Assembly: GCA_963751775.1 (NCBI GenBank)
Contig: CAVVVW010000014.1
Coordinates: 5,393 to 69,392, forward strand
DNA from: CADEEN01 sp963751775
Lineage (GTDB): Bacteria > Pseudomonadota > Gammaproteobacteria > Burkholderiales > Burkholderiaceae_C
DNA length: 64,000 nt
Reading direction: 5' to 3'
In this document: positions 27,606 to 37,565 of the stretch, one piece after another
Position numbering within the stretch: the first letter of the stretch is position 1
Layout: the number at the start of each line of letters is the position of its first letter
The notes under the pieces: model-generated
What the model was told of the DNA's origin: nothing
The model's database searches: none
Seen by the model: only the letters and a program-made list of their open reading frames with translations
Position numbers and translations under genes: made by a program

Positions 27606-28257
27606 TCACTTCTTGTTTTGCTTCTCGGTCTTCTTGGCCTTGGTCGGTGCCGGCGCAGCGGCGATGACAGGCGCCACCGGAGCCACTTCCTCGACTTCTT
27701 CCTTGGGCACGGTCACGGCCGCGATGACCGGGTCCTTCTTGCCGTGGGTGACGACCTTGATGCCTTCGGCGAGCACCAGGTCGCTGACGTGCAGCGACTG
27801 GCCCTTGACCATGTTGCCCAGGTCGACGGTCAGGAACTCGGGCAGCGACGAGGCCAGGCACTGGATTTCCACGTCGGTGACGACGTGGGCGATCAGGCAC
27901 TTGTCGGTCTTGACGGCCGGCGAGATTCTCTTCGTTGATGAAGTGCAGCGGCACCTTCTTCGTGATCCGGGTCGTCTCGTCGACGCGCTGGAAGTCGACA
28001 TGCAGCACGATCTGCTTCCAGGCATGCATCTGGAAGTCGCGCAGCAGCACCTTCTCGGTCTTGCCGGCCAGTTCCATCTCGAGCAGCGACGAGTGGAAGG
28101 CCTCCTTCTTCAGCGCGAAGTACAGCGCGTTGTGGTCGAGCTCGATCATCTTGGGCGCTCCGGCCCCATAGACGATGCCCGGGACTTTTGCGGTCAGTCG
28201 CAGGCGGCGGCTCGCTCCGGTCCCCTGCAACGTCCGCTCATAGGCGACGAATTTCAT
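27606..28257 (-). CDS. rplY: 50S ribosomal protein L25/Ctc (one apparent frameshift)
   Basis: About 216 residues from ATG 28257 after removing one extra base near 27925. The N-terminal 5S-rRNA-binding domain includes GTGASRRLRLTAKVPGIVYG and FHSSLLEMEL; the C-terminal CTC domain has VLLRDFQMHAWKQIVLHVDFQRVD, EIQCLASSLPEFLTVDLGNM and a long alanine/lysine tail. It belongs to the long CTC form with 5S rRNA binding and stress-related extension. Corrected length is an exact multiple of three. Confidence 0.93.
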
Positions 28258-28300
28258 GCTTTCACTCCAATGTTGGAACCCCGCGACCAGGGCTCCAGGT

Positions 28301-28351
28301 AAAGGGTCCGACAACGGACCCAACAAGACAAGGGCTCCCGACAGGGAGCCC
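28301..28351 (-). terminator. Tandem hairpins between prs and rplY
   Basis: On the minus strand GGGCTCCC-TGTC-GGGAGCCC is followed by TTGTCTTGTT, then GGGTCCG-TTGT-CGGACCC and TTT. Both stems are perfect. The first could terminate prs transcripts; together they may attenuate read-through into rplY. Confidence 0.7.
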
Positions 28352-28361
28352 GCTCGTCCTT

Positions 28362-29324
28362 CTAAAAATTACTATTCTGTTCGGCGAACAAGGACGTCAC
28401 CGACTCGCCATCCGAAATGCGCCGAATCGTCTCGGCAAACAGGAACGCCACCGACAGCTGGCGGATCTTCTTGCAGGCCTTGGCGGCCTCGCTGAGCGGG
28501 ATCGTGTTGCAGATCACCACCTCGTCGAGTGCCGAGGCGCCGATGCGTTCGATCGCCGGGCCCGAGAACACCGCGTGCGTGCAATAGGCGTAGACGCTCT
28601 TCGCGCCGCGCTCTTTCAACACCTCGGCCGCCTTCACCAGGGTGCCGGCGGTGTCGATCATGTCGTCCATGATGACGCAATTGCGGCCGTCGATCTCGCC
28701 GATCACGTGCATCACTTCGGAGACATTGGCGGCCGAACGGCGCTTGTCGATGATGGCCAGGTCACAGCCGAGCTGCTTGGCCAGCGCGCGCGCGCGGACC
28801 ACGCCGCCGACATCGGGCGAGACCACGATCAGGTCGTTGTAGTTCTTGCTCTTCAGGTCCGAGAGCAGCACCGGCGAGGCATAGATGTTGTCGACCGGAA
28901 TATCGAAGAAGCCCTGGATCTGGTCGGCGTGCAGGTCCATCGTCAGCACACGCTCGACGCCCACGGTCTCGAGCAGGTTGGCGACCACCTTGGCACTGAT
29001 CGGCACCCGGGTGCTGCGCGGCCGGCGGTCCTGGCGCGCATAGCCGAAGTAGGGGATCACGGCGGTGATGCGGCGCGCGCTGGCGCGCTTCAAGGCATCG
29101 ACCATGATCAGCAACTCCATGATGTTCTCGTTGGTCGGCGCGCACGACGACTGGATCACGAAGACATCGCGGGCACGCACGTTCTGGTGCAGCTCGACCG
29201 TCACTTCGCCGTCGGAGAAGCGGCCGACCGTGGCCTTGCCCAACTCGACGCCCAGGTTGGACGCGATTTCCTGGGCCAGCGCTCGGTTGGCGTTGCCCGT
29301 GAACAGCACGGTGTTGAACAGCAC
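28362..29324 (-). CDS. prs: Ribose-phosphate pyrophosphokinase
   Basis: This encodes 320 residues, intact. Makes PRPP from ribose 5-phosphate and ATP; its product feeds HisG encoded in the same window. Motifs: FTGNANRALAQEIASNLGV, GRFSDGEVTVELHQNVRARDVFV, PYFGYARQDRR, TMDLHADQIQGFF and the PRPP-binding loop VIMDDMIDTAGTLVKAAEVL. Class I enzyme of usual length. Separated by 60 bp from the tRNA-Gln gene upstream. Confidence 0.96.
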   Translation of the reverse strand: MLFNTVLFTGNANRALAQEIASNLGVELGKATVGRFSDGEVTVELHQNVRARDVFVIQSSCAPTNENIMELLIMVDALKRASARRITAVIPYFGYARQDRRPRSTRVPISAKVVANLLETVGVERVLTMDLHADQIQGFFDIPVDNIYASPVLLSDLKSKNYNDLIVVSPDVGGVVRARALAKQLGCDLAIIDKRRSAANVSEVMHVIGEIDGRNCVIMDDMIDTAGTLVKAAEVLKERGAKSVYAYCTHAVFSGPAIERIGASALDEVVICNTIPLSEAAKACKKIRQLSVAFLFAETIRRISDGESVTSLFAEQNSNF

Positions 29325-29384
29325 GGCGGTGGCTTTCTAGGGCGGGCGGCGGGTCAGGGCGGGTGGGTCGCGAAGCAGAAAGTT

Positions 29385-29461
29385 TGGCAGGGGAGGAAGG
29401 ACTCGAACCCTCGCATGTCGGAATCAAAATCCGATGCCTTGACCAACTTGGCGACTCCCCT
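29385..29461 (-). tRNA. tRNA-Gln (anticodon TTG)
   Basis: A 77-nt tRNA with perfect acceptor stem AGGGGAG/CTCCCCT and encoded CCA. The anticodon loop TTTTGAT sits on a CGGA/TCCG stem, giving anticodon TTG. T-arm GAGGG-TTCGAGT-CCTTC contains one G-T pair. Position between ispE and prs is conserved in Burkholderiales. Confidence 0.95.
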
Positions 29462-29501
29462 ACACAGGAGGCGGCTCGCGCCACCACCCTCAAAAACCGT
29501 T

Positions 29502-30393
29502 TCAGCCGGCCCAGCCCGCAAGCGGATGCTGGTCCAGGCTGCGGCACATCCGACCAACCCAGCCCGGCGGTAGCTCTTCCGCCGGCCATGTCACCAAGGG
29601 TCGATCACCCATGCCGTTTCTCGCAAACACCGCGCTGCCCGAGCCCGTCATGCGGCTGTTGCCGAAATGCTTGTCGAGCCACTCGGCGGCTCGGGCCACT
29701 TCGGGGCAACGGTCTTCGGCCGGCGGCTGCAGGTCGTTTCGACCCCAGCCCGCACCCTTTTCGTCCCAAAACCCAGGTTGCGATGCGTCTGCAAGAAAGC
29801 CCGAGAGTATAGCAGCGGGCGTATCGCGGACCAGGGCCGGGTGAGTGAAGACGTCGCGCGTGGCCAGCCCGGCAGCGGGCTTGACGACCGCCAGCCATTG
29901 CTGCGGCACAGCCAGTGGCGTCAGGCGCTCGCCGATGCCCTCGACAAAGGCATTTTCGCCGCCGACGAAGAACGGCACGTCCGCACCGATGCGGGCGGCC
30001 AGATCGAGCAGCCGCGCGCGTGGCCAATGCAGCCGCCACAACCGGTTCAAGGCCAGCAGCGTACTGGCCGCGTCGGAACTGCCGCCGCCCAGCCCGGCGG
30101 CCCAAGGCACGCGCTTTTCGATCGAGATGTCGGCGCCGAGCGCGGTGCCGCTCTCGGCCTGCAACCGACGCGCGGCACCGAGCACCAGGTCGTCGGCCGG
30201 CAACGTCAGTCCCAGGTCATGGCGCTGCAGCCGGCCGTCGCTGCGGCGCTCGAAGTGCAAGGTGTCGGCCCAGTCGATCAGCACGAATACCGACTGCAGC
30301 AGGTGATAACCATCGGCGCGCCGGCCGACGACGTGCAGGAACAGGTTCAGTTTGGCCGGCGCCGGCACATCGTGGATGAGCGCGCAAGCTCAT
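29502..30393 (-). CDS. ispE: 4-diphosphocytidyl-2-C-methyl-D-erythritol kinase (one apparent frameshift near the start)
   Basis: About 296 residues if the ATG at 30393, which overlaps the lolB stop as ATGA, is joined to the main frame by removing one base near 30374. Otherwise GTG 30368 would start a 288-residue product. GHMP kinase of the MEP isoprenoid pathway. Motifs: VPAPAKLNLFLHVVGRRADGYHLL, the ATP-binding PWAAGLGGGSSDAAS, and the C-terminal RMTGSGSAVFA. The insertion view gives the usual N-terminus. Confidence 0.93.
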
Positions 30394-30911
30394 GGCGACG
30401 GATCCAGCTTCACGCGCACCGAAAGTGCCGGTGCGCGTTCACGCGCCGCCAGCACCCAGCCCTGGGCGAATCGCGACAGGTCGATGCGCCAGCCGAGTTG
30501 CTCGAAGCCATCCGCCGTGGCCGAGCTTGGCGCGTCGGGCCACGCTTTGCCGCGCAGCCAATCGATCAGTGCCGTCAGCGGCAGCGTTTCGCCGAACAGG
30601 TTCAGCGCCAGCGCGTCGAGGTCGGCGAACTGGCGTGTGCCCTCGCCGGTCATCAGCTCGGCACTGCCCGGACGCCATTGCGCCTGGCCGGCAGTGGTGC
30701 CCAGCATGGTGGTCAGTTGCAGTTCGCCGGCGCGCGCGTCGCCCCGCAATTCGAACTGGCTCGACACGCTGCGCGTGGGCGCGCCGTCATGGGCATCGAT
30801 GCGCACCGACAGCCGCCCGGCGAGGTCGGGCACCGGGCGTGGCGGCGTCGTGCAGCCAGCCAGCAGCGCCAGCGCGCCCAGTAGCGCAGCGGCACCACCG
30901 CGGCGGATCAC
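30390..30911 (-). CDS. lolB: Outer-membrane lipoprotein insertion protein LolB
   Basis: This encodes 173 residues from GTG 30911, which overlaps the stop of the TPR gene as GTGA. Lipoprotein signal with lipobox LLAGC. LolB features: RPVPDLAGRLSVRID, SSQFELRGD, GELQLTTMLGTTAGQAQW, FGETLPLTALIDWLRGKAWPDAP and GWRIDLSRFA. It accepts lipoproteins from LolA and inserts them in the outer membrane. Between the TPR gene and ispE, as usual in this group. Confidence 0.9.
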   Translation of the reverse strand: MIRRGGAAALLGALALLAGCTTPPRPVPDLAGRLSVRIDAHDGAPTRSVSSQFELRGDARAGELQLTTMLGTTAGQAQWRPGSAELMTGEGTRQFADLDALALNLFGETLPLTALIDWLRGKAWPDAPSSATADGFEQLGWRIDLSRFAQGWVLAARERAPALSVRVKLDPSP

Positions 30912-32772
30912 AACTTGACCTGAAGCCGCGTCAGCGTCTCGCGCAGCACCTCGTTGGCGGTGTCGCGGTCGCGACCTTCGCGCCAGATTCGGCGCGCATC
31001 GTCGTGCGAACCGCTGACCCACAGCACTTCGCCCAGGTGCGCGGCGATCTCCGGGTCGGGCCGCGCCGCGTAGGCCTGGCGCAGCAGCCGCGCGGCCTCG
31101 TCGCGGTTGCCCAGGCGGATATTCGACCCAGCCCAGGCTGTCGGTGATGAAGGGGTCGCCAGGGGCCAGCTCGAGCGCCTTCTTGATCAGCGAACTGGGC
31201 TTCGGGAAGGCGTTGGCTGCGATCGGCCAGCGAGTAGCCGAGCGCGTTGTACGCATGGTGGTGGTCGGGTTTGATCTCGATGACCCTGCGCAGCAAACGC
31301 TCCATCTCGTCGATGCGCGACAACTTCTCGGCCATCATGGCCTGTTCGTAGAGCAGGTCGGCGTCGTCCGGGAAGCGCTGGTTGGCGCTCACCAGGACGG
31401 CATGCGCATCGCTCCAGCGCTTGACGTCGCGCAGTACCTGGCTCTCGGCCAGCAACTTGGCGCGCGCATCTTCGGGGCGGCGCTCCGGCACCTGCTGCAC
31501 CAAGGTTCGTGCCTCGAGCACCTTGCCCTGGCGCGCCAACAGCATCGCGCGGCGGGTCTGGACCTCGAGTGCGCGCTGCGGGTTGTCGATCTTGTCGAGC
31601 CAGGCGTTGGCGGCCTTGGTGTCGCCGCGCTCTGCCGTGGCCTGCGCGAGCATCAGCCAGGCCTGGGTCTGCCCACCGTCGTTGGCGCGGTCGCCGTCGT
31701 CGTCTTCTTCGTCTTCGTCGGTTGCCGCCGCGGGCGCCGCAGCGTTTCGTGCGCGCGCGGCCAGGAAACGCTGCAGCGAACTCTCGGCGTCACGGGGCTG
31801 GTGCAACTCGAGCTGCAGGGCCCCCAGCATCAACCAGGGCGCAGCGAGATCGGGCTTGTTGCGCGTCACGATCTGCAATTGCGCAACCGCATCGACGTAG
31901 CGTTGCGCAGTGCTCAGCGAACGCACGTAGGCCAATTGCACGGCCAAGTCGGCGTCGGGCCGCTGCAAGTAGCCCGTGACCAGCTTCTCTGCGCCGGGCA
32001 CCGTGGCCATCAGATCGAGCGCCAGCAGCGCCGGGCCAGGGGCCGATGGGTCGTCCGCTAGCGCCCGTTCGGCCTGTTGCAGGGCCCGTGGCCCGTCGTT
32101 CGCCGACCACCAGGCCCGGCCGCTGGCCACGCGGGCGGCGGTGCGCACCGCCGGCGCGTGGGGCGCCACCGTATAGGGCAACAACAGGTCTTCGATCAGG
32201 CTCGCGGCCTGGCGCTTGTCGGGGCTGCGCTGGAACAACCGCGGCAGCGCCGCGATGGTTGCCGCGCGTTCGGCGTCGGGTGTGCGCGCGAGCAGCAGCT
32301 TGACCGACTCGCCCAACTCCGCGCTGCGATTGAGCGCCGCCAGCAATTGCATTTCGTGGCGCAGCGCTTCGAGCGACTGCGGCAAGGCCTGCCGCCAGGC
32401 GCGAGCCGCAGTCAGCGCCTGCTCGCCGGCCCGGGCCTGCAGTGCGACGTCGACGCTGCGCTTGAACAGCGCCTCGTCGCGCGTGCGCTTTGCCGCATCG
32501 AGCAGCACCGCATAGGCGTTGCCGGCCTCGCCGGACGTCAACTCGATCTCGCCGATCAGCACTTGGTAGAACAGCGGTGCGTCGAGTGCGGATCGCGGCA
32601 CCTCGCTCGCCTCGGCCACGGCAGCCGCCGCGTTCGCCAATTGCGGCGTCTGCGCCGGTGCGGCCACCGCCGCGAAGGCCGCCGCGAGCAGGGCAAACAC
32701 CCGCCAGGCGGGCCGTTCGCGAAGCGGGGTCGGAAACGGAAACGGGCATCGGGATCCTTCGCGGTTGGGCAC
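30908..32772 (-). CDS. Exported TPR protein (two or three apparent frameshifts)
   Basis: About 620 residues. A signal peptide (WRVFALLAAAFAAVAAPAQ) precedes a chain of TPR-like helical repeats, e.g. LDAPLFYQVLIGEIELTSGEAGNAY and PDDADLLYEQAMMAEKLSRIDEM; a very acidic stretch TDEDEEDDDGDR lies mid-protein. Extra bases are apparent near 31195 and 31131; the end is then LRETLTRLQVKL with TGA overlapping lolB. The start is uncertain: GTG 32772 is in frame, but an ATG at 32749 with GAAGGA upstream would need one more correction. In relatives this gene precedes lolB and is thought to help envelope assembly. Confidence 0.82.
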
Positions 32773-32836
32773 ATTCTAGGCATTGGAGCGCCGCGGCGCC
32801 GTGGCGTTCAATGCCCTGGCACCTATCATCGCCGCC

Positions 32837-33676
32837 ATGCCCGAATTGCCCGAGGTAGAAGTCACGCGGCGCAGCTTTGCCGAGCGAATTGCCGGTGCGC
32901 GGGTGCTGTCGGTGCGCCTCGGGGCGCCGTTGCGCTGGCCGCTGGGATGCCGGCCGGCCAAGCTGGTCGACCGCACGGTCGGCCTGGCCGCGCGGCGCGG
33001 CAAGTACCTTTGGTTGCCACTTGCCGACGCCCGGTCGGGCGGCGACGGCGGACTGCTGCTGCACCTGGGCATGTCGGGGTCGCTGGCGTTCGACGCGACC
33101 GGCGCCATCGCGCCCGCGGGCAAGCACGATCACTTCGACCTGGTCACGACCCGCGGCGTACTGCGGCTGACCGACCCGCGGCGCTTTGGCGCGGTGGTCT
33201 GGTCGCCGGCCCTGGACGCGCCGCCGGCGGCGACGTTGTTGGCGCGCTTGGGCGCCGAGCCGTTCGACGCGGCGCTGACACCGCAGAGCTTTCACGCCGC
33301 GCTGCAACGGCGCCGCACGGCAGTGAAGTCGGCCCTGCTGGCTGGCGACATCGTCGTCGGCGCCGGCAACATCTACGCCTGCGAGGCCTTGTTCGCCGCC
33401 GGGATCGATCCGCGCGTGCGGTGCTGCAATTTGTCACGCCCGCGCGCCGAGCGCTTGCTGGCCGGCATACGCACGACGCTCGCGCGGGCGCTCGAGCTCG
33501 GCGGCTCGTCGCTGCGCGACTTTCGCGATGCGCATGGCAGCGACGGCGCCTACCAGCTCGAGGCCCGCGTCTACGGGCGCGACGGACAGCCCTGCGAGCG
33601 CTGCGGCGCCACCCTGCGGCGCATCGTCCAGGCCCAGCGATCGACGTTCTTCTGCCCGGGCTGCCAGAAACGCTGA
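32837..33676 (+). CDS. mutM: Formamidopyrimidine-DNA glycosylase
   Basis: This encodes 279 residues from ATG 32837. Removes 8-oxoguanine and ring-opened purines. The catalytic N-terminal PELPEVE is exact once Met is removed. The helix-two-turn-helix contains GAGNIYACEALFAAGIDP, and the zinc finger CERCGATLRRIVQAQRSTFFCPGCQ is complete. Divergent from the TPR gene. Pairs functionally with mutY at 35816, both acting against 8-oxoguanine mutagenesis. Confidence 0.95.
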   Translation: MPELPEVEVTRRSFAERIAGARVLSVRLGAPLRWPLGCRPAKLVDRTVGLAARRGKYLWLPLADARSGGDGGLLLHLGMSGSLAFDATGAIAPAGKHDHFDLVTTRGVLRLTDPRRFGAVVWSPALDAPPAATLLARLGAEPFDAALTPQSFHAALQRRRTAVKSALLAGDIVVGAGNIYACEALFAAGIDPRVRCCNLSRPRAERLLAGIRTTLARALELGGSSLRDFRDAHGSDGAYQLEARVYGRDGQPCERCGATLRRIVQAQRSTFFCPGCQKR

Positions 33677-33821
33677 CATCACTGCGGCGCTAATGCGACA
33701 AGGTGCACGCAGTGTTGCCGCCGGCTGTCAGCAGATGTATCGCAGGCGACGCCAGCGAGGGCCCTTGCGCTACGATGCCCTGGCGCCAGTTCGGCGTTCG
33801 AATGCATGCAGGCCCTCCTGG

Positions 33822-35819
33822 ATGGAATTCTCCCTCGCCGGTCAACTCGATGCGCTTGCCGTCTGGCGCCGTGGCCTCGATCGCCAGGCCGCGGACCTGT
33901 CGCGTTTCCTGCTCGACCATGACCTGCTGGACGAGGCCTGCGAGCGCAACCTGGGTGCACTGCGCGAGCGGCTGGCGACGGACCGCCTGTGCGTGGCCTT
34001 CGTGGCCGAGTTCTCGCGCGGCAAGTCCGAACTGATCAACGCGATCTTCTTCGCCGACACCGGCCGGCGCATCCTGCCTGCCACACCGGGGCGCACGACG
34101 ATGTGCCCGGTGGAGCTGGGCTACGAGCACAACACACCGCCGCTGCTGGCGCTGTTGCCGATCGACACCCGGCTCGAGGCCCAGTCCTTGGCCGATCTGC
34201 GGGAAAGGTCCGAGCTCTGGACGCGCATTCGGCTCGACGCCGACTCGCCCGATCGCCTGGCAGAAGCACTCAACGAAGTGACGCGCACCAAGGCCGTCAC
34301 CGTCGATACCGCGCGCGCGCTCGGCTTGTGGCACGACGACGCGCCCGAGGACAACCCGCCGCTGATCGCCGAGGGCCTGGTCGAGGTGCCGGCCTGGCGC
34401 CATGCGGCGATCAACTACCCGCACCCGCTGTTGAAGCGCGGTCTGGTGGTGCTCGACACACCCGGTCTGAACGCCATCGGCGCCGAACCCGAGCTGACGC
34501 TGTCGCTGCTGCCGGCAGCGCACGCCGCGGTCTTCATCCTCGGCGCCGACACGGGGGTCACCAAGTCCGACCTCGCGGTCTGGCGCGACCACCTCGGCGG
34601 CCAGGCGATGACGCGCTTCGTGGTCCTGAACAAGATCGATGCGCTGGCCGACCCGCTGCTGTCGCCGCAGGCCGTGGCCGAGCAGATCGAGCTGCAGTGC
34701 CGCAGCGTGGCGGCGACGCTCGACGTCGACCGCGACCGCGTATTCCCGCTGTCGGCGCGGCAGGCCCTGGCCGGCCGCATCGATGGCGACGTCGGCGCGC
34801 TCGCCGCCAGCCGCCTGCCTGCGCTCGAGGACGCGCTGGCGACCCAGCTGCTGCCGCGCCGGCGCGAGGTGATCGAGCGCATGGTGTCCGAGACCGCGCA
34901 GTCGATCGAACACCAGACCTCACGGCGCCTGGCCGACCAGCGCCGCCTGGTGGCCGAACAGATGCTCGAGTTGCGCGGCCTGCGCGGCAAGAGCGGCGGC
35001 AAGGTGCAGACGATGATCGGGCGCGTCGACCGCGAAGTGCAGGAGTTCGAGCGTTGCACCGACCGGCTGGCGGCGCTGCGGGTGGTCCATGCGCGCATGC
35101 TGCGCGAGTTGCTGACCGGCTTGTCCAGCGATGGCCTGCGCGACGAAGTTGCACAGATGCAGCGCCAGGCCAGCAGCACGCTGTTCAACCTGGGTGCGAA
35201 GAAGGCCTTCGTCGCCTTGTGTGAGCGCCTGCGCGAACGCCTGACGATGGCGCGCCGCCGTGGCCAGGAAATCCACGACATGCTGCAAGCCAGCTTTCGC
35301 CAGCTCAACAGCGAATTCGGCTTTGCCCTGACGCTGACCAAGCTGCCCGCGCTCGAACGCTGTGAACGCGAGCTGGAGTTGATCGAGCGCAGCTACGCCC
35401 AGTATCTCGGCCTGTCGCAGGCCTTGCGGCTGGCCGAGCCGCGCTTCATGGAGCAGTTCCGGCGCATGCTGCTGTCCAAGCTGCGCATGGCGTTCGAGAA
35501 CGCCAGCGGCGAGGTCGAGTTGTGGCACAAGTCGGCCTCCAACCAGATCGATTCACAGTTGCGCGAGCGGCGCCGCGGCTTCAAGCGCCGGCGCGACAGC
35601 CTGGAGCGCATCCAGGCCGCGGCGGGCGATCTCGACCAGCGCATCGGCGACCTCGAGTCGGAGGACGCGCGCTGGCAGCACCTCGTTGGCCGCGTGCGCG
35701 AGCTCGCCGCGTCGCTGACCGAGGCCGCGTCGGCGCCGCTGCCCGATGGCGACGGCAATCTGCCGGCACGCGCTGCGCCCAACCTGTCGCTGGTGCAGAC
35801 GCGCAGCGCGGCGGCGTGA
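33822..35819 (+). CDS. Dynamin-like GTPase
   Basis: This encodes 665 residues, intact. G1 is EFSRGKSELINAIF near residues 63-76 with Ala where the first Gly of GxxxxGKS usually is; G2 threonine is in PGRTTMCPVEL; G3 is VVLDTPGLNAIG; G4 is VVLNKIDAL. A long helical region of about 350 residues follows, as in bacterial dynamin-like proteins that act on membranes. A single copy without a tandem partner. Its stop overlaps the mutY start. The role in membrane repair or stress is inferred from the family only. Confidence 0.88.
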   Translation: MEFSLAGQLDALAVWRRGLDRQAADLSRFLLDHDLLDEACERNLGALRERLATDRLCVAFVAEFSRGKSELINAIFFADTGRRILPATPGRTTMCPVELGYEHNTPPLLALLPIDTRLEAQSLADLRERSELWTRIRLDADSPDRLAEALNEVTRTKAVTVDTARALGLWHDDAPEDNPPLIAEGLVEVPAWRHAAINYPHPLLKRGLVVLDTPGLNAIGAEPELTLSLLPAAHAAVFILGADTGVTKSDLAVWRDHLGGQAMTRFVVLNKIDALADPLLSPQAVAEQIELQCRSVAATLDVDRDRVFPLSARQALAGRIDGDVGALAASRLPALEDALATQLLPRRREVIERMVSETAQSIEHQTSRRLADQRRLVAEQMLELRGLRGKSGGKVQTMIGRVDREVQEFERCTDRLAALRVVHARMLRELLTGLSSDGLRDEVAQMQRQASSTLFNLGAKKAFVALCERLRERLTMARRRGQEIHDMLQASFRQLNSEFGFALTLTKLPALERCERELELIERSYAQYLGLSQALRLAEPRFMEQFRRMLLSKLRMAFENASGEVELWHKSASNQIDSQLRERRRGFKRRRDSLERIQAAAGDLDQRIGDLESEDARWQHLVGRVRELAASLTEAASAPLPDGDGNLPARAAPNLSLVQTRSAAA

Positions 35820-36945
35820 GCGACGACGCGGATACGCGCCTTCTGCCGTTCCCCGCCAGCGGCACGCGCCTGATGGCGGGGCAAAGTCGACGCGGCGGCA
35901 GCTTCGCCGCGAAAGTGATCGCCTGGCAGCAGCAGCACGGCCGCCATGACCTGCCGTGGCAAGCCAGTCGCGACCCCTACCGCGTCTGGTTGTCGGAAAT
36001 CATGTTGCAGCAGACGCAAGTGGCGACGGTGCTCGACTACTACCCGCGCATGCTGGCCCGCTTCCCGGACGTCCGCGCGCTGGCCGCTGCCTCGCTCGAC
36101 GACGTGCTTGCGCTCTGGAGCGGTCTGGGCTACTACAGCCGCGCACGCCACCTGCACCATTGCGCGCAGGTGGTGGTGGCAGAGCATGGCGGCGAATTCC
36201 CGCGCAACGCCGCGGCACTGGCGGGCCTGCCCGGTATCGGCCGCTCGACCGCGGCCGCGATCGCGTCGTTCTGTTTTGGCGAACGCGCCGCGATCCTCGA
36301 CGGCAACGTCAAGCGCGTGCTGACGCGTGCGCTTGGCTTTGGCGACGACCTGTCTCTGGCGGCGCACGAACGTGCGTTGTGGCGGCAAGCCGAGGCGCTG
36401 CTGCCTGCCACCGGTGTCGCGGCCTACAACCAGGGCTTGATGGACCTCGGCGCCACACTGTGCAGTGCGCGGCGGCCGCGCTGCCCGGACTGTCCGCTGC
36501 AAGCGACTTTGCGCGGCGCGGCGCGAGGGCGAGCCGGAGCGCTACCCGGTGAAGACACGCAAGACCAAACGCAGCCGGCGCAGCAATGCGCTGCTGTGGC
36601 TCGGTGACGGCCACGAAGTGTGGCTGGTCGCAGCGCCCGCACCGCGGTGTCTGGGCCGGCCTTTGGACGCTGCCGCTGTACGACGCGCTCGACGAATTGC
36701 GCACGTTGACGGCCGCCTGGCCGGGCCGGGGCCAGGCGCTGGCGCCGATCGATCACGCGCTGACGCACTTCGATTGGCAACTGCATCCCTGGCACCAGCG
36801 ACTGCCCAAGCGCCTGTCGGCCGCGCGCCGTGCGGCGCTCGAAGCACAGTTGCCGGCGGGCCGTTGGTTCACCATCGAGCAGGCACTGGCCGTCGGCCTG
36901 CCTGCACCGGTGCGCAAGCTGCTCGCGCCGCCGTCCGCGGTGTGA
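35816..36945 (+). CDS. mutY: A/G-specific adenine glycosylase (two apparent frameshifts)
   Basis: About 375 residues from GTG 35816 after removing bases near 36507 and 36631. The first correction restores the fourth cysteine of the [4Fe-4S] site: C-x6-C-x2-C-x5-C in LCSARRPRCPDCPLQATC. The HhH-GPD region has LPWQASRDPYRVWLSEIMLQQTQVATVL (catalytic Glu) and LPGIGRSTAAAIASFCFG with the catalytic Asp in ILDGNVKRVLTR. The C-terminal NUDIX-like 8-oxoG recognition domain has GVWAGLWTLPLYD. Removes A mispaired with 8-oxoG. Confidence 0.93.
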
Positions 36946-36952
36946 ACCGCCC

Positions 36953-37561
36953 CTAGACCACGCCCTTGCCGCGCAGGTACTCGTCGACCAGCTTCAGGCG
37001 CAACTGCGGCTCGGTCAGCATCATCAGGCGCTGTTTTGCCGCCAGCGGGATCGGCAGGATCTCGCACCAGCGGTTGGCGACCCAGCCGGCATCGTCGAAG
37101 CGATAGGGCGGGGTGAAAGGCGTGCTGCCCTGCTCGCGCAAGGCCGCGATCGCGTTGGCCAGGGCCTTCACCGACGGCAGCAGCGCGGCATCGGGCGCCA
37201 GCGCATCGTCGTCGGCCAGCAGGTCGACGTCGGCCAGCCACAGACCGTCGCTTTGCTGGCGTGGCGCGCCGTCGATCGCAAAGCGCTGGCCGCCGCTGCA
37301 ACGCACGCGCAGTATGCCGGGCTGTTCGGCGTCGACCTCGTCGATGCGTGCGAGCGCGCCTTCGCGTTCGAAACGCACGCTGTCGCGGCCGACCTCGCGG
37401 CCCTGGCGCAGACAGACCACGCCGAACGACGTGTTCTCGCGCAGGCAGCGGCCGACGAGGTCGAGGTAGCGCGCCTCGAAGACCTTCAACTGCAGCAGCG
37501 CGCCCGGAAACAGCACGCCTTGCAGTGGAAACAGTGCGATCTCGCGCGGCGTCACGCGCAC
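36953..37561 (-). CDS. Lon N-terminal substrate-binding domain protein
   Basis: This encodes 202 residues from GTG 37561, five bases downstream of the rapZ stop. Corresponds to the LON peptidase N-domain alone (PF02190 type): REIALFPLQGVLFPGALLQLKVFEARYLDLVGRCL and FGVVCLRQG. It has no ATPase or protease domain. Members of this family are of unknown role, possibly peptide or protein binders. Convergent with mutY; only 7 bp separate the stops. Confidence 0.88.
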   Translation of the reverse strand: MRVTPREIALFPLQGVLFPGALLQLKVFEARYLDLVGRCLRENTSFGVVCLRQGREVGRDSVRFEREGALARIDEVDAEQPGILRVRCSGGQRFAIDGAPRQQSDGLWLADVDLLADDDALAPDAALLPSVKALANAIAALREQGSTPFTPPYRFDDAGWVANRWCEILPIPLAAKQRLMMLTEPQLRLKLVDEYLRGKGVV

Positions 37562-37565
37562 GGTC

